From the NCBI RefSeq assembly GCF_000519185.1, contig NZ_JAFA01000015.1:131271-195270 (forward strand): a stretch of DNA of 64,000 nucleotides, given 5' to 3'. The DNA is from Paraburkholderia nodosa DSM 21604 (GTDB lineage Bacteria > Pseudomonadota > Gammaproteobacteria > Burkholderiales > Burkholderiaceae). Shown here piece by piece: positions 51,038 to 60,346 of the stretch. The notes under the pieces are model-generated. The model saw only the letters and a program-made list of their open reading frames with translations, ran no database searches and was not told the DNA's origin. Position numbers and translations under genes: made by a program. Numbering within the stretch: the stretch's first letter is position 1; every line of letters begins with the position of its first letter.

Positions 51038-52293
51038 GTCGCGCTCCGCCTGGCGGCCTCGCGCGCCGATTCGGTCTTGTTCGGCGCGACCACGACCACG
51101 CTGTCGCCGTCTGCGATCGAGTCGCTCGGGTTGAGCACGACGCGATCGGTCGGCGCCAGCCCGCCGCTGATTTCGAGCGTCTGCCCGAGGTCCTGCGCGA
51201 TTTCCACCGCCTTGAGCTTGATCTTGCCGTCCGCATCGACGACTGCAAGACGCGGGCCTTCCGAGCGGAACAGCAGCGTGTTGCCCGGCACCGTGAGCAA
51301 GCCCTTGGCGTCGGTCTGCAAGGCCGCCTGCACGTAGGCGCCGGGCAGCAGTTTGCCGTCGTGATTGGGCAGCGAGATTTCGGCCTCCAGCGTGCGCGTG
51401 GCCACGTTGATGGCCTGCGCCGTGCGCGTGACGGTGCCGTCGAAGGTGACGCCCGGCAGCTCCTGCTCGGTCACGCTCACGTGCTGGCCGACCGCTACCT
51501 GCTGCGCGTAGGTCTGCGGCACGTCGAGGTAGAGGCGCAGCGGGTCGGACTGCGCGATCGAAAAGAGCGCATGACCCGCCCCGCCGTTGCCCGCGTTCAC
51601 GAGGTCGCCGATATCGACGTTGCGCTGCGTGATGATGCCCGTGATCGGCGCGACGATACGCTGGAACGACTTCATCTCCGTGAGGCGGCGCACGTTCGCG
51701 TCGGCGGCGGCGAGATTCGCCTGGTCCGTGTTGAAGGCGCCCTGGCGGTCGTCGAGTTCCTGCTGCGAGACCGCATCGCGCTGGCGCAATTGCTGCGCGC
51801 GATCGAACGAGGTCTTCGCGAGCGCGAGCGTCGAGGCGGCCTGATCGCGCTGTGCCTGCGCCTGGGCGAGTTCCTGATCGATCTCAGGCGTATCGATCTC
51901 GGCGAGCAACTGCCCTTGTTGCACATGCGCGCCGATATCGGCGTACCAGCGCCGCACGTAGCCGTTCGCGCGCGAGTAGATCGGGGCTTCGACAAAGCCG
52001 CGCAGCGTGCCCGGCAGCACGATGCGGCCGTCCGCGCCCGCGGCCACCGGTTGCACGACGCTCACGTACTGCTTCGCGTTCTGCTTCGTGACGTCGGCGA
52101 GATGGTGGGCATTCATGAGGTTCGACACGATCGTGCGCGTGGCGCCCGCAGCCAGCAGCAGCGCGACCACGATCAGCGCAAAGCGTGCACGCTTGCCCGC
52201 CTGGCCGCGCGCCGGCAGGTCCATGCCCTGCTCGCCGCCCACGGCGATGTCGAGAGATGAATGGTGGTGAGGTTCGTTCATGTCTTCGGCCAT
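51034..52293 (-). CDS. RND efflux periplasmic adaptor (membrane-fusion protein)
   Basis: A 419-residue adaptor. After a short His-containing cytoplasmic N-terminus there is one membrane anchor (about 34-54), then a lipoyl-like domain (G-A-H-V-Q-Q-G-Q-L-L-A-E-I-D-T-P), a coiled-coil hairpin (A-Q-A-Q-R-D-Q-A ... Q-Q-E-L-D-D-R), and a beta-barrel (L-Y-L-D-V-P-Q-T-Y-A). It bridges the RND permease and the outer-membrane factor. It is 6 bp downstream of the permease gene. Confidence 0.92.
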   Translation of the reverse strand: MAEDMNEPHHHSSLDIAVGGEQGMDLPARGQAGKRARFALIVVALLLAAGATRTIVSNLMNAHHLADVTKQNAKQYVSVVQPVAAGADGRIVLPGTLRGFVEAPIYSRANGYVRRWYADIGAHVQQGQLLAEIDTPEIDQELAQAQAQRDQAASTLALAKTSFDRAQQLRQRDAVSQQELDDRQGAFNTDQANLAAADANVRRLTEMKSFQRIVAPITGIITQRNVDIGDLVNAGNGGAGHALFSIAQSDPLRLYLDVPQTYAQQVAVGQHVSVTEQELPGVTFDGTVTRTAQAINVATRTLEAEISLPNHDGKLLPGAYVQAALQTDAKGLLTVPGNTLLFRSEGPRLAVVDADGKIKLKAVEIAQDLGQTLEISGGLAPTDRVVLNPSDSIADGDSVVVVAPNKTESAREAARRSAT

Positions 52294-52299
52294 AATGAC

Positions 52300-55200
52300 T
52301 TAACGGGTATCGCCTCGTGTACCGCGGCGCTGCGCCGCGCGCTCGCGTTTCGCGGCGGCGCGGTGGGCGAGCCGGGTATGCACGGTCGCAAACATCAGGG
52401 GTACGAACAATAGCGTGGAGACCGTAGCGAACAGCAGGCCGCCGATCACCGCGCGCCCGAGAGGCGCATTCTGCTCCGCGCCTTCGCCGAGGCCGAGCGC
52501 CATCGGCACCATGCCGATCATCATGGCGAACGCCGTCATCAGCACGGGGCGTATGCGGGTGGCGCCCGCTTCGAGCGCGGCGGCAAGCGGCGACGCGCCG
52601 GCAGCAAGACGCTGCCGCGCGAACGAGACCACGAGAATACTGTTCGCGGTCGCGACGCCCACGGTCATGATCGCGCCGGTGAGCGCTGGCACGCTCAGGT
52701 GCGTGCCGGTGATGAACAGCATCCACGCAATGCCCGCGAGCGCAGCGGGCAGCGCGCTGATGATGATGAGCGGATCGGCCCACGACTGGAAGTTCACGAC
52801 GATCAGCAGATACACGAGCACCACCGCCATCGCAATGCCGACGCCCAGACCCACGTACGACGAACGCATCGTGCCGATCTGCCCGCGCATGGTGATGGTC
52901 GTGCCGCGCGGCGCGTGCGCCTGCACATGCCGGATGATGTCGTTGATGTTCACGCCCACGGAACCCAGATCGCTGCCCTCTACGCTCACGAGCAGGTCGA
53001 TCACGGGACGGATGTTGTAGTGCGTGACGATGGCCGGCCCCCCGTGCGGCTCGAGCTGCACGAGGTTGCTCACGAGTTGCAGCGGCGCATTGGGATTCGT
53101 CGCGCGCGCGGAAACGGGCGTGCCCATCACTTCGTTCATGGAGGTTTCGCGATACTGCGGCGTTTGCACCGTGAGCGGGTATTCCACGCCGTTTTGCGGG
53201 CTCACCCAGAACGCGGGCGAAGTCTGCGTGCTGCCCGAGAGCGCGATCAGCACGTCCTGCGCTACGTTTTGCGGACTCAGGTTCAACTGCTGCATGCGCG
53301 TGCGGTCCATGGCGAGCGTGAGCGCGGGTTCGTCGTTGCGCTGCTCGATGTGCGCATCGACGGCGCCCGGCAGTTGCCGTACCTGCTTGAGCAGCGTGCT
53401 CGCCAGCGCCATGTCCTGGTTCAGGTTCGCGCCCACCACCTGCACGTCGATCGCCGCGGGCTGACCGAAGTTGAGAATCTGCGTGATGATGTCGGCGGGC
53501 TGGAAAAAAAACTCGACGCCCGGAAAACGTTGCGGCAGCAAGGTCCGCAGCTTGTCGATATAAATGCGCGAGGGATCGTGATCGGGCTTCAGCGCGATCT
53601 GGATTTCGCCGTCGAGCGTGCCCATCGTCCCCGCATTGCTGTACGAGAGGTTGATGCCGCTATAGGGCAGCCCGAGGTTGTCGACGATCGTTTCGAGTTG
53701 ATCGGGCGGCACGACTTCGCGAACCACCTGCTCAACCTGGTCGGCGAGGCGCGCGGTTTCCTCGATGCGAAAACCCGTTGGCGCACGCATGTGCAAACGA
53801 ATATTGCCCGCATCGACCGAAGGAAAGAAGTCGCGTCCAAGGAAAAAAACGAGGACGAGCGACAGCAGGCAGAACGCGAGGAAGGTGCCTCCGAAAAGCT
53901 TGCGGCGCGAGAGCAGCAAGCTCAATAGCGCGATGTAATTGGCGCGCACGCGCTCGAACGCATGATTGAAGCGCCAGTGTATGCGCGCGAACAGCGAGCC
54001 TCGAGCGCGCTGCGCATGCGCGGTGGGATCGTGACCCTCGAAGAGCAGCATGGCGAGCGTCGGCACCAGCGTCCGCGACAGGATGTACGACGCGATCATC
54101 GCGAACACCACGGCTTCCGCGAGCGGCACGAACAGAAAGCGCGCCACGCCCGTGAGGAAGAACATCGGCACGAACACGATACAGATGCACAGCGTCGAGA
54201 CGAGTGCGGGCACCGCGATTTCGCCCGCGCCTTCGAGAATGCCGTCGTGCAGCTTCGCGCCCAGATGCAGATGCCGTTCGATGTTTTCGATCGTGACCGT
54301 GGCGTCGTCGACCAGTATGCCGACCGCGAGCGCGAGGCCGCCGAGCGTCATGATGTTGATGGTCTCGCCAAGCGCGTAGAGGGCGATGATCGACGAGAGA
54401 ATCGACAGCGGAATCGACACCGCGATGATGAGCGTGCTGCGCCAGTTGCCGAGAAAGAGCAGGATCATCGCCGCCGTGAGCACGGCCGCGATAAGCGCTT
54501 CGCGCACCACGCCCTGTACGGCGGCGGAAACGAATACGGACTGGTCGAACAGCGGCTTGACGACGAGGTCGGCCGGCAGCGTGTCGCGCGCCTTCGGCAG
54601 CAGGTCCTTGAGCGCGCCCACCACCTGCAGCGTCGATGCGTCGCCGGTCTTGAGGATCGACATCAGCACGCCGCGCTGGCCGTCCTGGCGCACGACGTTG
54701 GTCTGCGGCGTGAAGCCGTCGCGCACGTGCGCCACGTCGCCGAGATAGGTGGTCGCGCCGTTCACCGTCTGCACGGGAATGCGGTTCAACCCGGCCAGCG
54801 TATCGGGCGATGCATTGGTGTCCACACGATATTCGGTCTGCCCGAGCTTGGCCGTGCCCGTCGGCAAAATCAGGTTCTGCGCGTTGACGGCATTAACGAT
54901 ATCGGCGGGCGTGAGGCCCTTCGAAATGAGCGCGCGCGTGTCGAGGTCCACGGAGATCACGCGCGTCTTGCCGCCATACGGGTAAGGCACCTGCGCGCCG
55001 GGAATCGTAATGAGCTGCGGGCGCAGGAAGTTCATCGCGACGTCGGCGAGCGCCTGCTCGCTCATCGACTTGCTGGAAAGGCCGAGCTGGATCACCGGAA
55101 TGCTCGAGGCCGAATAGCTGATGACGAGCGGGGGCGTCGCGCCGGGCGGCATCTGCTTCACCTGCGCCTGCTCCGATGCAACAGCCTGCGCGATCGCGGT

Positions 55201-55509
55201 TTGCAGGCTTGCACCCGGCTGCAGGAACAGCTTGATGATGGCGATGCCGGGCAGCGACTGCGACTCGATGTGCTCGATATTGCTCACCGTGGTCGTGAGG
55301 CTGCGCTCGTTGACCGAGGTGATGCGATCGGCCATGTCCTTCGCGGAAAAGCCGTTGTACGACCAGATGATGCTGATGACCGGGATATTGATGTTCGGCA
55401 GCACGTCGGTGGCCATCGACATGAGCACGAACGGCGTGGCCAGCACGATCAGGATGGCCATCACGATGAACGTGTACGGTCGCTTCAGCGCGAGATTGAC
55501 AATCCACAT
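52300..55509 (-). CDS. RND-family multidrug efflux permease
   Basis: A 1069-residue inner-membrane transporter with 12 helices and two large periplasmic loops. Helix 4 carries the proton-relay pair in G-I-L-V-D-D-A-T-V (about residue 400). A-D-V-L-P-N-I-N-I-P and the N-terminal R-P-Y-T-F-I-V-M-A fit the hydrophobe/amphiphile (HAE1-like) branch rather than the heavy-metal branch. It pumps drugs or amphiphiles using the proton gradient. Gene order is permease-adaptor-outer-membrane factor, with a LysR gene upstream on the same strand. Confidence 0.93.
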   Translation of the reverse strand: MWIVNLALKRPYTFIVMAILIVLATPFVLMSMATDVLPNINIPVISIIWSYNGFSAKDMADRITSVNERSLTTTVSNIEHIESQSLPGIAIIKLFLQPGASLQTAIAQAVASEQAQVKQMPPGATPPLVISYSASSIPVIQLGLSSKSMSEQALADVAMNFLRPQLITIPGAQVPYPYGGKTRVISVDLDTRALISKGLTPADIVNAVNAQNLILPTGTAKLGQTEYRVDTNASPDTLAGLNRIPVQTVNGATTYLGDVAHVRDGFTPQTNVVRQDGQRGVLMSILKTGDASTLQVVGALKDLLPKARDTLPADLVVKPLFDQSVFVSAAVQGVVREALIAAVLTAAMILLFLGNWRSTLIIAVSIPLSILSSIIALYALGETINIMTLGGLALAVGILVDDATVTIENIERHLHLGAKLHDGILEGAGEIAVPALVSTLCICIVFVPMFFLTGVARFLFVPLAEAVVFAMIASYILSRTLVPTLAMLLFEGHDPTAHAQRARGSLFARIHWRFNHAFERVRANYIALLSLLLSRRKLFGGTFLAFCLLSLVLVFFLGRDFFPSVDAGNIRLHMRAPTGFRIEETARLADQVEQVVREVVPPDQLETIVDNLGLPYSGINLSYSNAGTMGTLDGEIQIALKPDHDPSRIYIDKLRTLLPQRFPGVEFFFQPADIITQILNFGQPAAIDVQVVGANLNQDMALASTLLKQVRQLPGAVDAHIEQRNDEPALTLAMDRTRMQQLNLSPQNVAQDVLIALSGSTQTSPAFWVSPQNGVEYPLTVQTPQYRETSMNEVMGTPVSARATNPNAPLQLVSNLVQLEPHGGPAIVTHYNIRPVIDLLVSVEGSDLGSVGVNINDIIRHVQAHAPRGTTITMRGQIGTMRSSYVGLGVGIAMAVVLVYLLIVVNFQSWADPLIIISALPAALAGIAWMLFITGTHLSVPALTGAIMTVGVATANSILVVSFARQRLAAGASPLAAALEAGATRIRPVLMTAFAMMIGMVPMALGLGEGAEQNAPLGRAVIGGLLFATVSTLLFVPLMFATVHTRLAHRAAAKRERAAQRRGTRGDTR

Positions 55510-55603
55510 GTCAGTGTTTCGGACAACTCAGGCGAGGGTTGAGACGGGGACGCATTCATCCAGCGGGTGCCGCATCATAGGCAATGGCGGTGGCAGGTCG
55601 CTG

Positions 55604-55618
55604 TCGCCAATATGGCGA
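55604..55618. promoter_or_regulatory. Inverted repeat upstream of the RND operon, candidate LysR site
   Basis: TCGCCA-ATA-TGGCGA is a perfect 15-bp inverted repeat in the 252-bp gap between the LysR gene and the permease start, about 95 bp before the latter. This fits a LysR-type operator. No clear -10/-35 was identified. Confidence 0.5.
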
Positions 55619-55761
55619 AACTGACAGGCAACGCGCGAGACGCGCGAAAGCGCACGGGAACGCAGATAGATCGGCGCTGTAGCGTCGCGAAGCACCGGAA
55701 ATCCGCAGCCGCGAAACGCGCCGTAACGAACACGCGCTTCGCGAAGACTTCTTTAACTGCT

Positions 55762-56805
55762 TCAGTTCACAAGACGCAGGCGCTCCAGGTCGTGCGTGTT
55801 GTGACTGCGGCCGCGGCCGCTGCGCGCACGCGTCCCTCGCGGGCCCGCGTGTGCATCCACGTCGCGAAGCGGCTCGTCGCAGGTGGCGAGCGCAGCTTCC
55901 TGCTCGGCAAGGACGAGCGGCACCTTCTCGCGCAGAAACTCGACGAAGGTGCGGATCTTCGCGTCCAGATACCGGCGCGAAGCGTACAGCGCGTAGATGT
56001 TGAGCTTTTGCAGGGTGTGCGTGGGCAGCACGCGCACCAGCGTGCCGTCGGCGAGACCGGGCAGCGCCACCGGCACCGGCAGCGGGCCGATGCCCATGCC
56101 TTCGCGTATGGCGAGCGCAAGCGCTTCGGGATTGTTCACCTGGAACGGCGTCACGCCCGTATGCCGGAAGGTCTCGCCAAGCGGCCCCTCGGAAACCCAT
56201 TGGCCGGCGGGCAGGCTCGCATCGGTCAGGTGCAGACAGGTATGCGCCTCGAGGTCTTCGAACGATTGCGGCTCGCCGCGCGTGCGCAAATACGCGGGCG
56301 AGGCGCAGAGAATGGCAGCGGTGCTGCCCAGATGCTGGGAGATCAGCGCGGAGTCCTCGAGTTCGGCAGCCACCACGACCGCCACATCGAAGCCCTCCTC
56401 GATGATGTCGGGCATCTGCTGCGCGATGGTGAGATCGACCGAGACCTCCGGCAAATGCTGCTGATAACGCGCGATGAGCGGCATGACATAGTGCTGCCCG
56501 AAACTCGTGCCGCCGTACACGCGCAGCTTGCCCGCGGGATTCGCGTGCGCTGCGGCGGCTTCGGCCTCGGCCTGCTCGATGTCGGCAAGAATGCGCTTGC
56601 AGCTCTGGAAGTAGCGCTCGCCCGCTTCGGTCAGCGACATGCGCCGCGTGGTGCGGTTAAGAAGCCGCGTGCGCAGTCGCGACTCCAGGTCGGTGACCGC
56701 GCGCGAGACCTGCGCGGTCGTCATCGTTTCGCTCGCCGCAGCGCGCGTGAAACTGCCGGACTCCACCACTCGCACGAAGACCCGCATATTGCGCAGCGTA
56801 TCCAT
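55762..56805 (-). CDS. LysR-family regulator, probably of the RND operon
   Basis: A 347-residue LysR regulator. The N-terminal HTH is V-E-S-G-S-F-T-R-A-A-A-S ... A-Q-V-S-R-A-V, followed by the effector domain (residues about 90-300). An Arg/Gly/Ala-rich tail of about 30 residues is atypical. It is on the same strand as and directly upstream of the RND genes, with a dyad in between. It is a close paralogue of the LysR at 62734-63747. Confidence 0.88.
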   Translation of the reverse strand: MDTLRNMRVFVRVVESGSFTRAAASETMTTAQVSRAVTDLESRLRTRLLNRTTRRMSLTEAGERYFQSCKRILADIEQAEAEAAAAHANPAGKLRVYGGTSFGQHYVMPLIARYQQHLPEVSVDLTIAQQMPDIIEEGFDVAVVVAAELEDSALISQHLGSTAAILCASPAYLRTRGEPQSFEDLEAHTCLHLTDASLPAGQWVSEGPLGETFRHTGVTPFQVNNPEALALAIREGMGIGPLPVPVALPGLADGTLVRVLPTHTLQKLNIYALYASRRYLDAKIRTFVEFLREKVPLVLAEQEAALATCDEPLRDVDAHAGPRGTRARSGRGRSHNTHDLERLRLVN

Positions 56806-57036
56806 CAGAAACTCCCGTTCATTCGGCCTGCCTTCCCATCTCCATACGAATGAAACTAGTTTCGCTCACGAGCCGTGGCCTGATCCTGACTCGAACATGA
56901 CAGCGCGGACAGCTTGGCGCAAAGCCCCGTCCCGCGTATGATCCACGAGCCCCCGGGGCGTACTGCAATGCACCCCGCCACGCCTTGCGCGAGAGCCGCA
57001 TGGCGTGCGGCCGCCCTGCGCTTTCATGACAAAACG

Positions 57037-57744
57037 ATGACTCTCGAATTCGCCTTGCGCCTTCTCGCGGCGTTCGCCTGCGGCGTCGCCATCGGCCTCG
57101 AACGCCAGATTCGCCAACGCACGGCCGGTCTGCGCACGATCACGCTCGTGGCAAGCGGAGCATGCCTGTTCGTCACGCTCGGCGTGCTGACCGGCAATGG
57201 CTCGACCGGCGTGACGCAAATCGCGGCCTATGTCGTCTCAGGCGTGGGCTTTCTCGGCGGCGGCGTCATCATGCGCGAGAAGGGCTCGATTCAGGGCATC
57301 AATACCGCGGCGACGCTATGGTGCTCGGCGGCAGTTGGCGTGCTGTGCGGAGCGGGCCATTACGGCCCGGCGGTGGCCGGCACCGCTGTCGTGCTGCTTA
57401 CGAATACCGTGCTGCGCGAGGTGAGCCGCATCATCAACGCGTCGCCCATTTCGAATGCGGATCTCGTGCGCGCTTACGTGCTTACGGTGGTTTGCCGCGA
57501 AGAGGACGAAGTCCATATCCGCACGTTGCTTTCAAATTCTTTGTACTCCACACCGCTTTCATTCCAGAGCCTCACGAGCGAGGACCTGGCCGGCGATCCG
57601 CCGCGCCTGCGCGTGACGGCAACGATGCGCCTGCATCCGAAGTACCAGTCGAAGCTGGAACTCATGGCGAGCCGCCTGAGCATGGAGAAAGGCGTCTCCA
57701 GCGTAAGCTGGACCGCCGCGGAACCCGAAATCGCGCCCGAATGA
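57037..57744 (+). CDS. MgtC/SapB-family membrane protein
   Basis: A 235-residue protein starting at the ATG at 57037 (M-T-L-E-F-A-L-R-L-L). Longer in-frame starts (such as 56968) lack conserved sequence. Four to five helices with G-L-E-R-Q-I-R-Q-R-T-A-G-L-R-T, G-V-G-F-L-G-G-G-V-I and N-T-A-A-T-L-W-C-S-A-A-V-G form the MgtC signature. A C-terminal ACT-like soluble domain follows. MgtC proteins affect Mg2+ limitation and membrane energetics; the exact role here is unknown. Confidence 0.88.
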   Translation: MTLEFALRLLAAFACGVAIGLERQIRQRTAGLRTITLVASGACLFVTLGVLTGNGSTGVTQIAAYVVSGVGFLGGGVIMREKGSIQGINTAATLWCSAAVGVLCGAGHYGPAVAGTAVVLLTNTVLREVSRIINASPISNADLVRAYVLTVVCREEDEVHIRTLLSNSLYSTPLSFQSLTSEDLAGDPPRLRVTATMRLHPKYQSKLELMASRLSMEKGVSSVSWTAAEPEIAPE

Positions 57745-57930
57745 GGCTTGCGCATGGCGTCCGCCGGCATTCCTTACGAATACATTTCCGATTCGTTGCG
57801 TTTTTTAAAACTATCGGCGGCAGTTTTTAAGAACTGTCAATTCTGGCCGCGTTTCATGGACGCGTATTCGCCCTTGGACTAAGCTGCACTCACCGTGATT
57901 CTTTCACGCCAACAAGGGGAGTCTATTCAT

Positions 57931-58182
57931 ATGCAACACGGCATCATTGCCTGGCTCATCATCGGCGCAATTGCAGGCTGGCTCGCTGGCGTTCTCGTCA
58001 AAGGCGGCGGCTTCGGATTGTTCGTCGATATCATCGTCGGCATTGTCGGCGCGTTCATCGGCGGTTGGCTTGCCGGCGTGCTCGGCATTCATATCGGCGC
58101 CGGCATCATCAGCTCGATCATTACCGCCATTATCGGCGCGGTCATTCTGCTCTTCATCATTCGCCTCGTGCGACGAGCGTAG
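57931..58182 (+). CDS. GlsB/YeaQ/YmgE-family stress membrane protein
   Basis: An 83-residue, Gly- and Ile-rich protein with three membrane helices, the size and pattern of the transglycosylase-associated family (PF04226 type). AGGGGAG at 57914-57920 supports the ATG at 57931. Members are induced by stress; the enzymatic link in the name is not proven. A strong terminator follows, so the gene is monocistronic. Confidence 0.88.
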   Translation: MQHGIIAWLIIGAIAGWLAGVLVKGGGFGLFVDIIVGIVGAFIGGWLAGVLGIHIGAGIISSIITAIIGAVILLFIIRLVRRA

Positions 58183-58204
58183 CGAATTCGCGCTTTCAAT
58201 GAAG

Positions 58205-58240
58205 AACGGGAGCACCGTTGCCGGTGCTCCCGTTTTGTTT
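58205..58240 (+). terminator. Rho-independent terminator after the GlsB-family gene
   Basis: The stem AACGGGAGCACC / GGTGCTCCCGTT (12 bp) with loop GTTGCC is followed by TTGTTT. It lies between the convergent GlsB-family and CoA-transferase genes and could serve both. Confidence 0.88.
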
Positions 58241-58272
58241 CGTGTGCTTCTGAATGGCGAGCGCCCTGGGCC

Positions 58273-59799
58273 TTATGCGTTTGCGACGAGTCCGCCCATC
58301 GCTTCGGGCAGCATCGAACCCGTTTGATTGAAGCGCAGATGCATTTCATACGCGCGCGCGAGATCGTGCGGCGTCTGGCCGCCGATCTTGAGTGCGTCGC
58401 GATAGTAGTCGCGCAGCAGGTCGCGATAGAGCGGATGCGCGCAACGCTCGATCACGAGGTTTGCACGCTCGCGCGGCGCGAGTCCGCGCAGATCGGCCAG
58501 ACCCTGCTCCGTGACGATCACGTCCACGTCGTGCTCGTTGTGGTCGACGTGCGGCACCATCGGCACGATGCTGGAAATGCGGCCGTCCTTCGCAATCGCC
58601 TTGGTCGCGAAGATCGCGCACGACGCGTTGCGCGCGAAATCGCCCGAGCCGCCGATGCCATTCATCATGTGCGTGCCGCCCACGTGCGTGGAATTGACGT
58701 TGCCGTAAATGTCGCATTCGAGCGCGGTGTTCAGCGCAATCAAGCCGAGGCGGCGAATCACTTCGGGATGGTTGCTCACTTCCTGCGGACGCAGCACGAG
58801 CCTGTCGCGATAGCGGTCGAGTTCGGCGAGCACCTGAGCCTGGCGCTGCGCGGAAAGCGTCATCGAGGCGCCCGAGGCGAATACCATCTTGCCGGAATCG
58901 ATCAGATCGAACGTCGAGTCCTGCAATACTTCGGAGTACATCGTAAGTGCTTCGAACGGTGAATCCACGAAGCCCGAAAGCACGGCGTTCGCGATCGTGC
59001 CGATACCGGCCTGCAGCGGCGGCAGTTGCGCGCTCATGCGGCCGTGCTTCACTTCGTGCTGCAGGAATTCGATGAGGTGGCCGGCAATGCGCGCGGTTTC
59101 TTCGTCGGCGGGCAGTACGGTCGACGGGCTGTCCGCCTCGTTCGTGATGACGATGGCGGCGATCTTCTCGGGCGGAATCTCGATGGCGGTCGTACCCACG
59201 CGATCCTGCGGGCGTACGATCGGCAGCGGATCGCGATGCGGGCGGCGGCCGGGAATCCACACGTCGTGCAGACCTTCGAGCGCGAGCGGCTGTGCGAGAT
59301 TGATCTCGACGATCACCTTCTCCGCGAGAATCGCAAAGCTCGCCGAATTACCGACCGACGTGGTGGGCACAATCGCACCGGTTTCCGTGATTGCGGCGGC
59401 TTCGATGATCGCGAGATCGAGTTTGCCGAGCAGGTTCGCGCGCAACATCTCCACGGTTTCCGAAAGATGCTGGTCAACGAACATCACTTCGCCGCGGTTG
59501 ATCGCCTTGCGCAGCGTCGCGTCCACCTGGAACGGCAGACGGCGCTCGAGCACACCCGCTTCGGTCAGCATGCGATCGACGTCGTGGCCGAGCGAGGCGC
59601 CTGTCATCAGCGTAATGCGCAGCGGCTCTTTCTCTTCGCGCGCACGGCGCGCCAGTTCGAGCGGCACGGCTTTCGTGTCGCCCGCGCGCGTAAAGCCGCT
59701 CGCGCCGACGCGCATGCCGTTGCGCACGAGTTGGGCCGCCTCGGCAGCCGAAGTGATTTTCCCGCGCAAGGCGGCACAACGAATACGGTCTTCGTACAT
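58273..59799 (-). CDS. Acetyl-CoA hydrolase/transferase family (succinyl-CoA:acetate CoA-transferase-like)
   Basis: A 508-residue cytoplasmic CoA-transferase. The ATG at 59799 is preceded by GGAG, better than the GTG four codons upstream. G-A-S-G-F-T-R-A-G near the N-terminus, the long G-G-T-H-M-M-N-G-I-G-G-S-G-D-F-A-R-N segment and V-T-E-Q-G-L-A-D-L-R-G are family signatures. It probably moves CoA between succinyl-CoA and acetate or a related short acid. An unusual inverted repeat lies 77 bp upstream. Confidence 0.9.
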   Translation of the reverse strand: MYEDRIRCAALRGKITSAAEAAQLVRNGMRVGASGFTRAGDTKAVPLELARRAREEKEPLRITLMTGASLGHDVDRMLTEAGVLERRLPFQVDATLRKAINRGEVMFVDQHLSETVEMLRANLLGKLDLAIIEAAAITETGAIVPTTSVGNSASFAILAEKVIVEINLAQPLALEGLHDVWIPGRRPHRDPLPIVRPQDRVGTTAIEIPPEKIAAIVITNEADSPSTVLPADEETARIAGHLIEFLQHEVKHGRMSAQLPPLQAGIGTIANAVLSGFVDSPFEALTMYSEVLQDSTFDLIDSGKMVFASGASMTLSAQRQAQVLAELDRYRDRLVLRPQEVSNHPEVIRRLGLIALNTALECDIYGNVNSTHVGGTHMMNGIGGSGDFARNASCAIFATKAIAKDGRISSIVPMVPHVDHNEHDVDVIVTEQGLADLRGLAPRERANLVIERCAHPLYRDLLRDYYRDALKIGGQTPHDLARAYEMHLRFNQTGSMLPEAMGGLVANA

Positions 59800-59875
59800 C
59801 AAAGTCTCCACAAACTCTCTGATCGCCTGGTGCCTATTTTCAGGTCTTGCATCGGCGGTCGTGCACTGCGCGTTT

Positions 59876-59902
59876 CACAAAACACTGTTGCAGTGTTTTG
59901 TG
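59876..59902. promoter_or_regulatory. 27-bp perfect inverted repeat upstream of the CoA-transferase gene
   Basis: Arms CACAAAACACTG and CAGTGTTTTGTG (12 bp each, perfect) flank TTG. There is no T-tract on either strand beyond the arm, so it is more likely an operator than a terminator. It lies between the minus-strand small-protein gene and the CoA-transferase gene. Confidence 0.6.
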
Positions 59903-59995
59903 CAGCCACAATGCGCAAAGCCGCGGCGCCCAGATGAAGGCGTCGCGGCACAGGATTTCAGCGTGCGCCTGCACATGGCTGGCGTGCTCTCGATC

Positions 59996-60217
59996 TCAGC
60001 TACCGAAATAAATATTGCAGAAGCTGACCGGGCCGACGCATTCATCCTTCTTTGCCGGCTTTACGATTTCGCGGTGGGCGGGCGCTTGCGCTACTTGCGG
60101 GGCAGCGGATTGCGCGACCTGCTGGGGGACGCTCGCTGCCGGTGCTTCGTTCTGTGCATAAGCAGCGGCGGCGGCAAACAGCGAACAGGCAACAACAGCG
60201 ATCTTCAGGGACTTCAT
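59996..60217 (-). CDS. Small secreted protein with a Cys pair
   Basis: A 73-residue protein with a clear signal peptide cut near A-Y-A|Q-N. The mature ~52 residues are Ala/Pro/Gln-rich and end in K-K-D-E-C-V-G-P-V-S-F-C-N-I-Y-F-G-S, with two Cys that could form a disulphide in the periplasm. No family was recognised. A short G/C-poor leader precedes it. It is not part of an obvious operon. Confidence 0.7.
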   Translation of the reverse strand: MKSLKIAVVACSLFAAAAAYAQNEAPAASVPQQVAQSAAPQVAQAPAHREIVKPAKKDECVGPVSFCNIYFGS

Positions 60218-60346
60218 TTTACTCTCCAGTGCTAACGGGTACTGCGAAGCAGTGATGTGACTATATGACTCAGGGTCGAATTGATTAAGCGGGCGGGGTG
60301 GAAGGCATATTTCCAGACTGCAGCAAGATCGCGCAGGCCTGCTTTT

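Noticed and set aside
49446..51248. Long minus-strand frame across the NodT lipoprotein and adaptor genes (600 codons)
   Set aside because: It is in a different frame from two well-supported genes and encodes only Arg/Ala/Gly-rich sequence.
53962..55542. 526-codon plus-strand frame across the RND permease
   Set aside because: Low-complexity Arg/Asp/His product antisense to a permease with intact motifs.
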